Source: Ophioderma brevispina | Lineage: Eukaryota > Echinodermata > Ophiuroidea > Amphilepidida > Ophiodermatidae | NCBI GenBank assembly: GCA_023653785.1 | Contig: JAMKCH010005344.1 | Coordinates: forward strand, 1-64,000 | Direction of reading: 5' to 3' | Length of the DNA stretch: 64,000 nucleotides | Shown here: positions 1 through 11,673 of the stretch, one piece after another | Layout: every line of letters begins with the position of its first letter | Position numbering within the stretch: the first letter of the stretch is position 1 | Notes under the pieces: model-generated | Database searches by the model: none | What the model was told of the DNA's origin: nothing | The model's input: the letters and a program-made list of their open reading frames with translations, nothing else | Translations under genes and position numbers: made by a program

Positions 1-611
1 ATCGTGGGATAACTTCGTGACTGCCAAAGAGTGCATAGACTTAAGGGTGCAAAGTGGTTTTGATCTTTTTACTCTAATGCGGCCATTGTGTCATTTCAGT
101 TAGGTGTTTGAACGCCGTTTTCAACAGGTTCCAGCAAGATATTGTAGTAATAAATACCCTCAAAACTATTTTGATACGTCTACCATTTTGAGAAATTTGC
201 AAATGGAAAAAAGTGTAAAACCTTTTAGGGACCAATCTGTAGAAGACTGCGGTGTTCCCTTAGGACGCCCAGCCGCTGAAACTTGTATCCGCCTAATAGT
301 GCGGTGGTGTGTTACTCCCGTAGTATTTTCATGCTAACAAGTGAATTTTGTTGCAGTTTGAGTTTCAATAGGACTAAACTGTCAGAAAATGATGGGGTGC
401 AAATTTAATTTTCGGACTGATGCCCCATTCTTCAAGGGGGCAAGTTTAGTACAGGGAAAACTTAAAATCGAGTCTTCTTCTTCGTCTTAGCGTGTCCCAC
501 AAGTTACAATTCGTCATGGCTTTGTGGTGTTGTTAGGATTTATTCAACTGTGTAAGCTGATCCGGGGCCGCGTGTATCGATTATACGGACGTCCTAACAT
601 GGCCCTAACAA
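1..611. other. Intergenic, no gene seen
   Basis: No coding exon or RNA gene is visible. A short block near 240-290 carries the 'ccttaggacgcccag' type box that also appears at 3220-3245. It therefore looks like a small relic of the palindromic-box repeat family found elsewhere in the window. Confidence 0.5.
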
Positions 612-1181
612 AATCGAGTCAAATTGTGTTTTAATGTACACTAACGCGTTCGTTCTTCATAAGGATTTAGATAAAGTATATATTTGCCTAGGTTCCAACC
701 TTTAGTTAAAGCGGTATAGCCCCATAATGTTCAAGGTCACCATGGGGGAAATGCTCCGATGTTTGAAAGTGGTGTCAAATGATTCCTTGTGTAAGACGGA
801 AACAGAAAAATGCATTTTCATTGATCTTTGAGATCACCATTGCGATATTCCAGGGGAAAAACAAAAAAGGGTTATTTTTTTCTGTGACCCCAATAGGCCA
901 TGTAGACCCTTGCGAACATGTTGCTATGGTAATTAGCCAACCAAAGGCACCAACTGTAAAATAATACATTTTTGGATCTGTGAGACAATACAAACAACTA
1001 TCACCAGTTCAACCAAAATCGGAGAATTGGTTAAATTTTACCAAGGATGACCTTGAACCATATGGGCTAATAGCGCTTTAACTAAGTCGGAACCTTTTAT
1101 GGGCAAATATATACTTTTGCTAACCTATAAGGAGACGAACATGCCTTAAGGTACATTTTCAAAACACAATTTGAATCGATT
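612..1181. repeat. Fold-back (inverted) repeat element, family A copy 1
   Basis: The left edge (612-715) and right edge (about 1075-1181) are imperfect reverse complements. The outermost about 20 bp (aatcgagtcaaattgtgttt) returns inverted at 1161-1181. Further inside, 'agtatatatttgcc' and 'tagttaaagcg' also recur inverted. A second diverged copy lies at 48572-48980. There is no coding content. This is a non-autonomous fold-back or MITE-like repeat. Confidence 0.65.
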
Positions 1182-1377
1182 TTCAAATTTGTCCATGTAG
1201 GTAACAGTCCCCCCCCCATGAGGAAGGGGCCAGCAGTCCGAAATTTGCACCACAAGCATTCTTCTGGACTGTCTGGTCCATATATAATGAAAAAAACAAC
1301 AAGAAAATCAACTTTGGCACCCAATCCTACGGGAAAACTGTTTCATTGACATACCTACCCACACTATAAAGACAGCC
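1182..1377. other. Intergenic, no gene seen
   Basis: Non-coding spacer with a short C-run at about 1209-1217. No recognised feature. Confidence 0.4.
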
Positions 1378-1575
1378 CGGCTCTGAAACATCCATGCCTG
1401 TCGACACTCGCAGTATCAGTCGTCCGTCTGGCCTCGCGAGTATAATGTTCCGTCCGTCGGACACTCGCCCTCTATAACCAGTTGTCCGTGGGACCATCTG
1501 TTCTCTGTACCTACTGTCCGAACGACACACTCACTAGAACTGGTGTTCCTTTAGGACACTAATTTCCTGATATAG
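1378..1575. repeat. Palindromic-box repeat block (GTCCGTCGGAC type)
   Basis: The block contains 'ccgtccgtcggacactcgcc' followed by 'ctctataaccagttgtccgt' and 'tactgtccga'. The same order of motifs occurs at 3270-3470, with substitutions and indels, so the two blocks are diverged copies of one repeat. The core GTCCGTCGGAC is a near-palindrome shared with the larger arrays at 8262-8922 and 49432-49962. Confidence 0.6.
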
Positions 1576-1704
1576 CGTTCCAATAGATGAGTTGACATGT
1601 GACGTTCACGCCGGCAAAAAAACAAGCATTCCGGCAGTATGGCGTTAGCAACGCAGGGCTTGTGCTGTAAATTTCGCGATCAATCAGGCGTGGTAAGGTT
1701 ATTG

Positions 1705-2265
1705 AATGCTGGAACCAAGGGGGTGAACGCAGTCAAAAACAAGTATCCGGTGGGCGCTGACATTTTGAATATTGCACGGAATAATTATCAGTTGGTGTGC
1801 TGGTCTACCACATAATGTCATCGATACAAACCAATCCGCCAAAAATATAGTTTTGGAAGTTGGGTGCTATTGGGTGGTTAAATTTTGTCTTACCCATGGC
1901 ACACAACGAATGAAAATGGACACATCAGTGTCTTGATTTAAATAAAACCGCCTCATGACTACATCTTTTCACCTAGCGCGCATTGCATTATGAGAAAAAA
2001 AAGAGTATCTGAGCACAATGATCCAGGACCACTATTTATTACACTGGCCACATCTAACACATACATTATTTGTATCATACCGATTAGTGTGGATATGCAA
2101 AGCGGCACCCACAGCATATGGAAGAAGCGGAGGCAGCCATTGCTTTATATTGTTGGTACTCTAGGTTTCTTTGTGGTCGGCAAAACATCGAGACGGTAGT
2201 TCGAAAGATACGCTAACGTTTTGCTCTTATCTAGGATCGAACCTCTTTGGCTGTAACTGTATGGT
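1705..2265. repeat. Dispersed repeat D, copy 1
   Basis: About 560 bp that recurs in the same orientation at 34365-34905. Shared landmarks include 'ggcgctgacattttgaatat', 'acccatggcacacaacgaat', 'gagcacaatgatccagg' and 'ggcagccattgcttt'. The copies differ mainly by many 1-bp indels. Neither copy has a long ORF or recognisable domain, so the family is unknown. Confidence 0.7.
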
Positions 2266-3215
2266 ATGGGCATACTCTTCGCCCCTCTAAATGTCATTAG
2301 ATCAGGTGCTAACTTGTGTTGTAAACATGATGTCACCTCATCTATAGACATGGTTGTTAGACTGTATCTAAACAATTAATGCAGATGACTAGACACCAGA
2401 TTCATTACAACTCTCACGAAATTGGTAGGTGAGGACTATGAAATGACTAGTACCAGAAAATTGTTTTTGGTCTAAAAAAATGGCAACAGAATGGCAATAT
2501 ACTTGTACAGAATAATTGTCAAAAGTCTAGAAAATCAACAATGGGCGGGGAACATGTAAAAAATAGGGAGTAAATTTTGTAAGGGTTCAAAGTAAAAATA
2601 AAAAGAGGTCTAATTTGTTTGAAACCTACACCAAATTATTCATTCTGATCATGAGGATTAAAAAGGGTAGCTGGTACCTTACGTTTCCCATATTACTTTA
2701 CTTATTTTCAGGATTATAGGCTCATAACGGTCATGATCATCCTGTAGGGTCAATCCTTTCAGAAGGGTCCGTTCTTGACGAAACTAGTATCAAATTGTTT
2801 GTATGGTCATATCCTATAACACAGAAAATGCATATTTTCTCTGCATTTGACATTATAGTATGTAAATTAGATGAGTAAGCGTTAGTGACCCCATAGGATA
2901 TGTAGGCACCATTAATTTTCGTACAGGAAGTCGATCGTTTCACAGCAAAGGCACAGACAGGGGGGGATGCGACCATCTCCAACCTGCAACTTGACTATCC
3001 ATCCACAGACTGCGATCATTCTCAATGAGTGCCTACCCTTTCGTTCAACCTGTGATCATCAGACTTTTCAAAATCTTGTTATACAATATGGAATTTCATT
3101 GGAAATAAAAAAAGAATCAACTGGCGATCTGTTATCTTTTGTGTTTAGAATAGTTAGACGCTACGAGACATATCGTGACCCCGGGTTTGTAAAGAAGGAC
3201 ATTTAAGTTTCAGAG
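2266..3215. other. Intergenic, no gene seen
   Basis: No splice-bounded exon, RNA gene or strong repeat was recognised. The short ORFs present do not resemble proteins. Confidence 0.4.
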
Positions 3216-3475
3216 ATAGGCGCCCCATCCTTAGGACGCCCAGTCTATGAAACGTGGTATCGTCGTGTTTCCTAAGATGCCCAGTTCTCTGAAACCTCCT
3301 GTCTGTCGGACACTCGCTCTCTAAAGTTCCCGTCCGTCGGACACTCGCCCTCTATAACCGTTGTCCGTGGGTATCGGTTCTCTGTATCCTACTGTCCGAA
3401 GGGGACACTCTCAGAACCTGATGTTCTATGGACCAGTCATTTCTGATATTAGCCGTCCTTACAGAATATTGTTGA
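3216..3475. repeat. Palindromic-box repeat block, second copy
   Basis: Diverged copy of 1378-1575, extended on the left by 'ccttaggacgcccagtct' and 'cctaagatgcccagttct' units. It contains 'gtctgtcggacactcgctct' and 'ccgtccgtcggacactcgcc' in tandem. It belongs to the same family as the stem-loop arrays at 8.3, 22.4, 29.9 and 49.4 kb. Confidence 0.6.
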
Positions 3476-6400
3476 AGTGTATTCGTAGATGATGAAGTTA
3501 TATCTGAAACAAATTAATGCATAGTACTCGGACACTCTATTTTGTGGGGCACTCAGATTCAGGAAAACTCTCAGAAAAATTGGTGGTGAGACTTGTCAAC
3601 ATGAAGTTCCTTGCCTCTTAATATATATTTAAATAGTACAATGGTTAGATACAGTGGTTAAGACTTTCAGGACTACAAAGTCGTAAGTGTTAGAATATTT
3701 GTGACATGTATTGTGTTATTTATAGGTATGATTAATCACCGATTCGAATCCCCTTCTGACGCTAATGTCACTCAATTGCTTGACAATTTTAGTATAATTT
3801 TGTTTTTTGCCTGTGTTATATGTTACTATATTGTTTGTGATCTTAATTTCGTTATGATGTTAGAATTATATAGTATTACTTTTATCATTAAGTGCATTAT
3901 GAAATGCATGCCCCTCTCAAAAAAGATGGTTGTCAAAATAAGCTTCTTTGACAAGTGACAAAAAAATAAGCTTTCTTTACAAATTTGAGAATACTGGATC
4001 CAAAAAACGTGGTTTGCGAAGCTCAATTTGAGGTTTGTAAAAATTCCAAATTAAATGCCTCATACAAAATATGAACCGATCTGGATGAATACTTTTCATG
4101 CAAATATTCCATTCTTTTCGTAGGGTTGCCAATTTTCAAACATTTGTGCAAACACTCACAATGAGTTAAAAACCTCCGATTGAGCTTGGTAACAACTTTT
4201 GTCAACACCTGCAAATTATTCTTTTAAAAAACAAACCTTGTGTGCAAATTTAAATTCTTGGCTACAGCAGACAGTTTGAGTAATTTAAACTTTACCCCAA
4301 GTCTAAAAATCAAAATATTTTTTTAATAAAAGAAAGAGGAGATCGGAAAAAAAAAAAAACAAAGGAAAAAACAAAAGAAAATTGAACCAAAACGCCTTCT
4401 CCTGCAAAATGACAAAAATGTAGTAACGACTTTTTGCATTCACATGACGAAATGCCCTTTCAAATATTTTGCGTCTGTGAAATGGTTACGTGTTCCTGAT
4501 GTTATGGACGAATCTGCTTGCAACGACGCATCCGCGCTATAGTAAATCTAGGTTTGATTATGCCAGCTCTGTCTTATATGGAATAATCGAAAGACTTAAA
4601 TAAACTTCAACGTCTACAGAACGTGCTGCCAAAACTCAATTAAGGGGGAATATGGGGTTGTTGATTAATATTTTAAATTTAAATAAAGAAAAATTTACCT
4701 TTCTTTTGCATTTTGTTTGACAACGATCGGAGCTTCCGTTCAAAAGTTAATGATCGAAAATGTCGCCTAGCGACTTGAAAATTCCTCGTGATATTTATGA
4801 TGATTTATGTTTCCTCAAGCTGCGATTATTTAACTTTTTATATGCTAAAACTTTAGATCTCAAAAGTAATTTAAAACTTTTGACCTCTAATTTTCACAAT
4901 TATTAATTGGGACAAATTCAAGTGCTTCTTTGTAATTAATAATAATTTTAAAAATAGCATTTCAAAATATAATAACATATAAACAACAGTAAATTTTAAC
5001 GATATGTCTTTCGCTGCGCGCAGGATTTCTAATAAACAACGATTAAATCGTAAGTAGAAATATTGGGATAAAAAGTAAATTAAAGCATATCAATAGGACG
5101 TTTATTGAAATAGACTAATTCCACTAGCCCCATTAAACTTGATTTAAGTGGCCACAACACTAACTAAATTAAAAATCATATTTTCCAATTTTTTAGTGTT
5201 TAGACCCTCCTAATAAAGAACATATGGGTGCGACTGATTAGTGTTCCTCCACACTCTTCGCGATTTTAATTTATAATTATTTTCAGTGTAGCTTACCTTT
5301 TTTTATGGCCCATTGCACGTATTATACTTGTACAATCTCAATGATTTCATATTCTAGATTGTCAAATGATTTTTGAATTAAATTTTGGCCCTTTTTTGCT
5401 TGCCTTACTAGTTTGTTTATGTATCATTTACCTGTAATATTGATTTTTAATTCTGTTATTTTTTTTTTTTTTTTTTAATTTTTTAGGTTTTTTCTTTTTT
5501 TAAAATTCTTTTATATTCCTTTATGTAGATGTATTATACATAATGTATCTGAATCATTTTTAAACATGTCAATTTTATCTTTTAAGTGTAATTGTATTTT
5601 CAAGTATAACTTAGATATTATTTGAATTTTATATTATCTGTCGATTGATTGTATTTTTATTACTGATAGGTTTCATGGTGGAAATCAGTGCTTCGTTTCA
5701 CTGAATTGAATACTCTATCACTATTTCGAATCAAAATTAACATGTGTCAATTTATGTACATGTTCAATTTATGAAATGACACATATGCGACACGTAAAAA
5801 ATACCCGTGCATATTTAGCAATGAAATACTGTTCAAAAGTGTTAAAATTAGTGTGATTTTAATTTGAAAATACATCAAATACTTTACCTTTTACGTTTAA
5901 TATTTCCAGGCCTATGATGACCTAAATTTAAAAGTGGAACGTTAATTGAATTCTAATAAGTATCAACATTAATATAGTACTATATATGAATTTTTCATTA
6001 TATGATAAGTAAACTACATGTACAGGGAAAATACTGAAAAGTTGACAGGAAACCCTGGCATTGACCTGAGAAATTAGTTAACATTGTGTTCATTTATACC
6101 TCGTATGTATAAGGCGTACGGCGAGTTGGTCAATATCGCGTCACTTGACCATTGTATAAATACCTGTTTTATAACATGTCTGTCGTGACGAAACGGCCCG
6201 AAATGGTCAAAATCGTGCAATTTTCCGACTGAATTTGATACATAATGATTTAATTTGGTAAGTAATAGTAGTAAAAGTAGGTATACATGAACGGAGGTTC
6301 AAGCCCTCGGAGCAATAAACAATCGTTTCATCCCCAAAATACTATGAATTACACCTATTCATAACACAAAACCGAAGTCGGAATCAGCTAAAAAGTTGTG

Positions 6401-7429
6401 ATAAGCTTTTCCTCAAGGATTTCTGGTGAAGCAATTATATATACAACAGAATGTGCTGGAATAACGCATGCCCCTTTTCAACCTCTGAACACTATTTTAA
6501 CAGAGTTTGGCAACATCACGTGTTCTACATCACATCCCTGAACCCTCCTGTGTCCGTGTTTTTGTTTTTGTTTCGTTTTTGTTCTGTTTGCTCTGTTGGT
6601 TTGCTTTCGTAGTCCTTGTTGGTTCAGCAGTTAATGGCTGTTTTCCAGGTTGTTTTTTTTCTGAACTATTTCCCACTTCTTACCTTTTCCGTGTATGATT
6701 GCTTTTTGCAAAAAATAAAAAAAATAAAAAAAATAAAAAAAATTTGGTCTTATTTTAATGTGAATGAGCTGGTTGGATACCTATACTCTCTACCTATACT
6801 CTCCCAGATTTGAATTCCCATAATGGGAATGTGTAGTTTATATTGTGTCGCCATTGCTTAAGGCGGAAGACACATCGGGATCACTTTGTCCATGTTGTTG
6901 TCTCTTCATGTTTTCTGTTGATATGGCTGTATGATATGGGTCTGTTGATGATGTTGTCCCTGTTAATGAGGGTTTCGTCTTTTGATGTTTTTGTTGTGAA
7001 GGGGGTTAACATTTGCCTGTAATATTTGCATACCTCGATTGATTTCAACCAAAATTGAGTCGTAGGTGCACATGGGATCCCCCAGTTGTTGATGAGGCAT
7101 CAAAGATCACCTACCAAGACTAAAGGTCAGTTGTAAGATAGGCTTAATTGTACATTTGACCTTCATTGAAAGTTGAAGTTCAATTGGAACCAAACTTTTT
7201 ATGGATATTTACAACAAAACAGTCATTTGTTTATGATGTCAAGGCCCATATCAGCTCAAAGGTCATATGAGGTCTATCATTCACCAACCACTACCGCAGG
7301 CGACAGTAGCGGTCCCAGGACCGCGTTATTTTTGTGGCTTAGGTCTTTTTTTTTTTCCATTCTCGTAAGCTGAGTTTTTTCACTGTACTTCTAGTAACTT
7401 AGTATTTGTGTATGATTTAATTGTCTATT
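3476..7429. other. AT-rich intergenic stretch
   Basis: About 4 kb of AT-rich sequence with homopolymer runs (poly-T at about 5458-5477, an AAAAAT repeat at about 6711-6741) and no convincing exon. ORFs here are short and compositionally biased. Nothing with a definable boundary was recognised. Confidence 0.4.
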
Positions 7430-7768
7430 TGTAACTCAATCAGCCATATACCCTTGGTCCGAGAACTTGAACTCAATAAGCGAAATTCCTTTGAGATGGA
7501 CTAACTATTTGCCTGGTCAACGATAGCTCGCTGACCCCCCTTCATAACTTTTGTCCTGTTGAACTAAATTTTGCATAATTTTTAATTCTTTACTATTGTC
7601 TTTGTTGTGATCCCTCATTTGCACCATCGGTGCTTTTACTTTTCACATGACAATTTTATCTATTGCATTTGTCTTTTGATAAAAGATGATGTGCCTCCTT
7701 TTTTCTATTAGAGCGCCTAGAGTCATCCTGCATTATTATATTATTATTTATTATTATTAATTGAGGTA
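7430..7768 (+). repeat. Probable 3' tail of a LINE/SINE ending in (ATT)n
   Basis: The sequence 'agagcgcctagagtcatcc' is followed by a (TTATTA) microsatellite at about 7733-7760. Many L2/RTE-type LINEs and their SINE partners end with a 'gcgc..tgagt' motif and an ATT-rich tail. Only the tail is recognisable and no reverse transcriptase is present upstream, so this would be a 5'-truncated insertion. The left boundary is approximate. Confidence 0.4.
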
Positions 7769-8261
7769 CGGTAAAAAAGATGATGCAAAATAAGATCCGG
7801 AAAAATGTGTTGGAATTCTTTCACATGATACCAATGTTTCTCGAGAAGTTTTAGAAACCATTCAATGTGACTTTCCAGGTGATATGTTCTCAATTAAAAG
7901 ACCAAACACATTTGGAATGATCACTCCGTACAACGGCGTGTAGAAATCTTGCTGCAACCTTGACGGACCGATGTCATACAAGGATGGTGATCTTATTAGC
8001 AATACAGTAGTATAAATTCCGAATATCATAACACTAGTTTATCAATGGGTAATTTTTTGTGTTTTTTTTTTTTTTTTTCCATAGCTTGTTAAGTCTGGCG
8101 TTGCAATTGTAAGTAATCAAACTGAACAAATGCTTGTTGATTTCATCGACTCTCCTCCATATATACTTAAAGACCAATGTTAAAATCGCTAAACATTGTA
8201 GGTACCAATGTCATTATTTGCACATAATAACTGCATCAAATCACGTTACAACTGAAAATTG
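7769..8261. other. Intergenic, no gene seen
   Basis: AT-rich sequence with a poly-T run at about 8060-8080. No gene or bounded repeat recognised. Confidence 0.4.
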
Positions 8262-8922
8262 AGTGGCGTCCGTCGGACTCCATATTTAAACTTTAAGTCC
8301 GACGACTCTCATCCTTAACCTTAGTGCCCGACGAAAAAACAGCTTAAAAGACACCTCTTATGGGACGCCCCATTTTCAAACAGGAGTCTAGGACCTGAAA
8401 CTAGACTTGGTTATCCGTCGGATTCTCGGCGGGTTTAAACCTTAGTTGTCCGACAGACTCTCGACAAAACTACTCAGAACACACCGACTCTATGGGACAC
8501 TCCATTTTTAAAAAACCAGGCGCCCTAGGACAAAAAAATTCGAACTTATAGTATCCGTCGAATTCTCAGATTTAATTTAAACTTTAGTGTCCGACGGACA
8601 AAACACAACCTATAACACACAGTCAGAGGACCCGCCATCGAGTCCTAGGACAATGAAATATATAACTTAGTATCCGTCTGACTCGCAGACTTAAACCTTA
8701 GTGTCCTACGAATTCTCAGCCTTAAACCTTAGTGTCCGGCAAACAAAAAAACAACTTATAGCCCCACAGTCCTATGGGATGCTCCATTTCAAAACAGGGA
8801 GTCCTAGGACAATGATTCATAGAACTTAGTATCCGTCAGACTCTCAGATTTAAACCTTAGAGTCCGACGGACACTAAAACAACCGGACGCTCTAATATAT
8901 GACACCTGTGTAATGAAGCTGA
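8262..8922 (+). repeat. Array of palindromic stem-loop units (P array 1)
   Basis: About five degenerate units start near 8268, 8412, 8552, 8671 and 8830, spaced about 120-160 bp. A unit contains GTCCTAGGAC, then TATCCGTCGGACTC, an A/T-rich 'agatttaaacctta' spacer, GTGTCCGACGGAC and 'gggacgctccatttt'. TCCGTCGGAC and GTCCGACGGA are reverse complements about 20 nt apart, so each unit can form a 10-bp hairpin. The right edge, 'ccggacgctctaatatatga' followed by 'cacc', is shared with the array ending near 49962. That marks a genuine element end. Confidence 0.75.
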
Positions 8923-9267
8923 GTCCTTCATGAGTATGATGAGAGTGTGTCCTAGCTACCATGTATATAAAAAAACATTATACGGAATAAACCCTGGCCA
9001 TGTAAACAAGGCTACAGGGTACAGTGCTGAAATAAAATGTTTGCAGTATACAATGTAGATAACACAATAGGTACATTCGTGACACCCTATACATTCGTGA
9101 CACCCTATACTGACACTATGATTTATTATTTAAACAAAAAACAATAATAAAAGTAACATAATGTGACGTCACATAAATTAAAATGACGTAACATATTGCA
9201 ATTAATAAGGATCACGTAATGTTACGGTAAATAACATTACGTAATGAGATATGACATGATAACATAC
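8923..9267. other. Intergenic/intronic spacer with small duplication
   Basis: Non-coding. An 18-bp sequence (acattcgtgacaccctat) is duplicated head to tail at 9073-9108. The segment between about 9130 and 9267 is rich in 'acgtaatg/acgtaaca' motifs. No exon was found here, although the NIDO gene must continue in this direction. Confidence 0.4.
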
Positions 9268-9405
9268 CACAGCAGCATTTCCACCAAGTCCCTGATCGCC
9301 GTTACCACCACTCTCTACGCCTGTAGTCCACTCGATACGATCGTAAAGGAAAAAACAAAACGTCTCGATCTCATCGGTAGCTAACACAATTTGAAATGTA
9401 TTTTT
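9268..9405 (-). CDS. NIDO-domain protein, exon C (C-terminal half of NIDO domain)
   Basis: Minus-strand exon of 138 nt (46 codons). It is bounded by a good acceptor (ttttgcctttag, just above 9405) and a GTATGT donor just below 9268, phase 0 at both ends. The peptide reads KNTFQIVLATDE, then FCFFLYDRIEWTTG, then SGGNGDQGLGGNAAV. These match the NIDO signature (N-T-F-Q-x-V-L-A-T-D-G, F-x-Y-x-x-I-x-W-T-T-G, GLGG-x-x-A). NIDO is an extracellular domain of nidogen, alpha-tectorin, SNED1 and mucin-4-like proteins. It follows exon B in phase after an intron of about 110 bp. The next exon should encode the 'GFNAGDG' segment and was not found within the window. The full protein and its other domains cannot be named. 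Confidence 0.85.
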
Positions 9406-9515
9406 CTAAAGGCAAAATAGAGAAAAAGGTGTGATTTCGCACGCGTTTTTATTTGTAAATTTCAAGTAATCAAAGCGATTTATGTAGAGGTGAATAAGTA
9501 TTCAAGTTGTCTTAC

Positions 9516-9735
9516 TGGTTTTCTGCCACCAGTTTCTCCCCAGAAACCCACTTCCAACCAAGTAGCAATGACAAGAAGCTTGGCTCGAAACTTTCCAAAT
9601 TCAACGAATACTCTCCTGACATCTTCTGTTGCTCTGTCTAGAAATCAAACTATTTGTTTGTCTGTAGATACGAAAGCCTTGGTTTTGAAGTCTACGTTGC
9701 CCAAGAATGGGGGCCACAGTTTTGTTAGCACCAGT
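9516..9735 (-). CDS. NIDO-domain protein, exon B (central part), disrupted
   Basis: Minus-strand exon between acceptor 'gtatttcacacag' and donor CCA|GTAAGA. It encodes the expected middle of a NIDO domain: TVAPF, GNVDFKTK, then RATEDVRRVFVEFGKF and LLVIATWLEVGFWGE. The 'IATW..VGF' run is the hallmark strand. Its length of 220 nt is not a multiple of three, although both neighbours join it in phase 0. The reading frame shifts near a five-base C run (G run at 9709-9713 on the plus strand), and after correction one TGA remains (9645-9647). Either the gene copy is decaying or two base-level errors exist in the assembly. Exons A and C are intact, which makes assembly error or very recent loss plausible. 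Confidence 0.75.
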
Positions 9736-11673
9736 CTGTGTGAAATACAGCAGCAATAGCATGATTCCCCCTGCATATGCGATGTTATAGAGAGATATAT
9801 GCCTGTATAATTTGTGTTCTGTTGGGTCCCTTTTTGCGCCAAATGGTTGATTTAATTGCTGCGTATGTATAGCATTTATTAATTATAAAAATCTATACTC
9901 AAAAATTCAGTTGAAAAAAAAGGGCTGCATAATATCACTTATTCAATTGTAAAAAAAAAATTCATTGAAACACGGGATGCCCCCCCCCGACAGAAAATTT
10001 AAAATGGTTTGAAGTTGATGATTCTGACTTTCCAAAAACAGGTAGTTTCAGTTTCATTTTTTTTTTTTCCTTTTTTTCAGTTTCAGTGGTTATTTACCAG
10101 AATGACATTAAGTAAGCAATAAGTATAATATTACAATTGGCAGGTTGACCGAAATGAGCAAGTCGTAAGGACGGCCACCAGTCACAAACGACAAAATTGA
10201 AAACATGACGATAGCAGGTGCAAAGAAAACTGGACCGAGGACGGCGCATAGAATGTGACATATTCATGATACATTAGTTAATTTACAATGAGAGACATAT
10301 TATTAATTACATTGAGAGAACTGAAAGGATAAATTTTGACATTTGCTAAGTGGATGTATAAACTTTAAGTAGGAAGTAAAGTTTCCCAGATGGTCCAGTA
10401 CCTTAAAATGGGTGACCCCCATTATTGTTCATATTATGTTTTCTCTCTCACAGGGGAGGGATATATCACAAAAACATGAGATTACAAATAATTTTGAGTT
10501 TAATCGGCCCAGTCGTTTAGATAGTAGAAGCAATATGGTTTGGCCATAGAACAGTGTGTATTAATTCTGTGGTCCGACCACATTTGTAGGGACTTTTCTA
10601 TTCATACCATAAGAGGAACATTTCCTGAGCCTTATATTTCAACTGCAGTAATGCGGAAAATATGACCTTTCGTCGATATCGTCACCCACCAGACCTTTAA
10701 AATAAACGCAAACTAAGTTCATCTCTAAATTGAGATTTCAATTTTATTATAACTTCCACCAAATTCCTCCGAAACAATCCCTTGCACACTTTCAGCTCGT
10801 TATTTGCTGACACGTGGGTACACGTGTAGTCATTGTCAAAGACTCAGTTAGTTTAAATTATTCGTGGGATGGCGGGGGGGGGGGGGTGAGGGGGGTGGGG
10901 TGATGATGAAACCTTCGAAAGGTTGTTAACAAGTGGTCCCTTTAACATAAGTACCCGGTAGTTTTTAGTTGATATTTCCATAGAGTAATCAGGTACAAGG
11001 TCGTAACACAGGAAAGTACACGTGGCGTTGGTGACAATTAAGTTATTGGCATTATTGGGCACAGTGGTAAAACCTTTCCAGAGATTCCTGGTTTTGCATG
11101 CAACAAACAAAAAATAAACTCACAAAGAAAAACAAAATAAAAACAAAAGATGTGGCCTTCAATTTAAAATTCCTGTCTGCGAATTCGAATGAAGTCATTT
11201 GGGCGATTAAAAAAACCAATGAGCTTTGAAAAAAAGCTATTCGTGGACAACTATTTAAAAAAAAAAATGTGTGTTTTCAAAATTCGGTTAATGGTTTATC
11301 GATTTGAAAATCCTGCTTTCGATTTAAAAGGGAAAATTAAAAGATCAAAAAACAATTTTTATCGACCCAAGAATGGATGTTTTTAGGTGTGAAAAAACCT
11401 GGTTCTTCAACCAAGAGAATCAGTTTTTAATCGAGAAAACCTATTTTTCAAACAAGAAAAATAGTTTTTACAAAATGACACACCTTTTGTTTCTTTAAAT
11501 CCACAATAAAGGTTCTTCTGTATTGTGCGAATAACCCCACAGACGTCAATGAGAATGTCACAAATCTTGAGTCAAAGGAAGTCAGAGACCTTTAACCTCA
11601 TCGACATTCTCCTTTCATCGACACCCCAATCAATGTCGAGCAACGTGGGATCATGTTGTCGACATAGCTTGAA

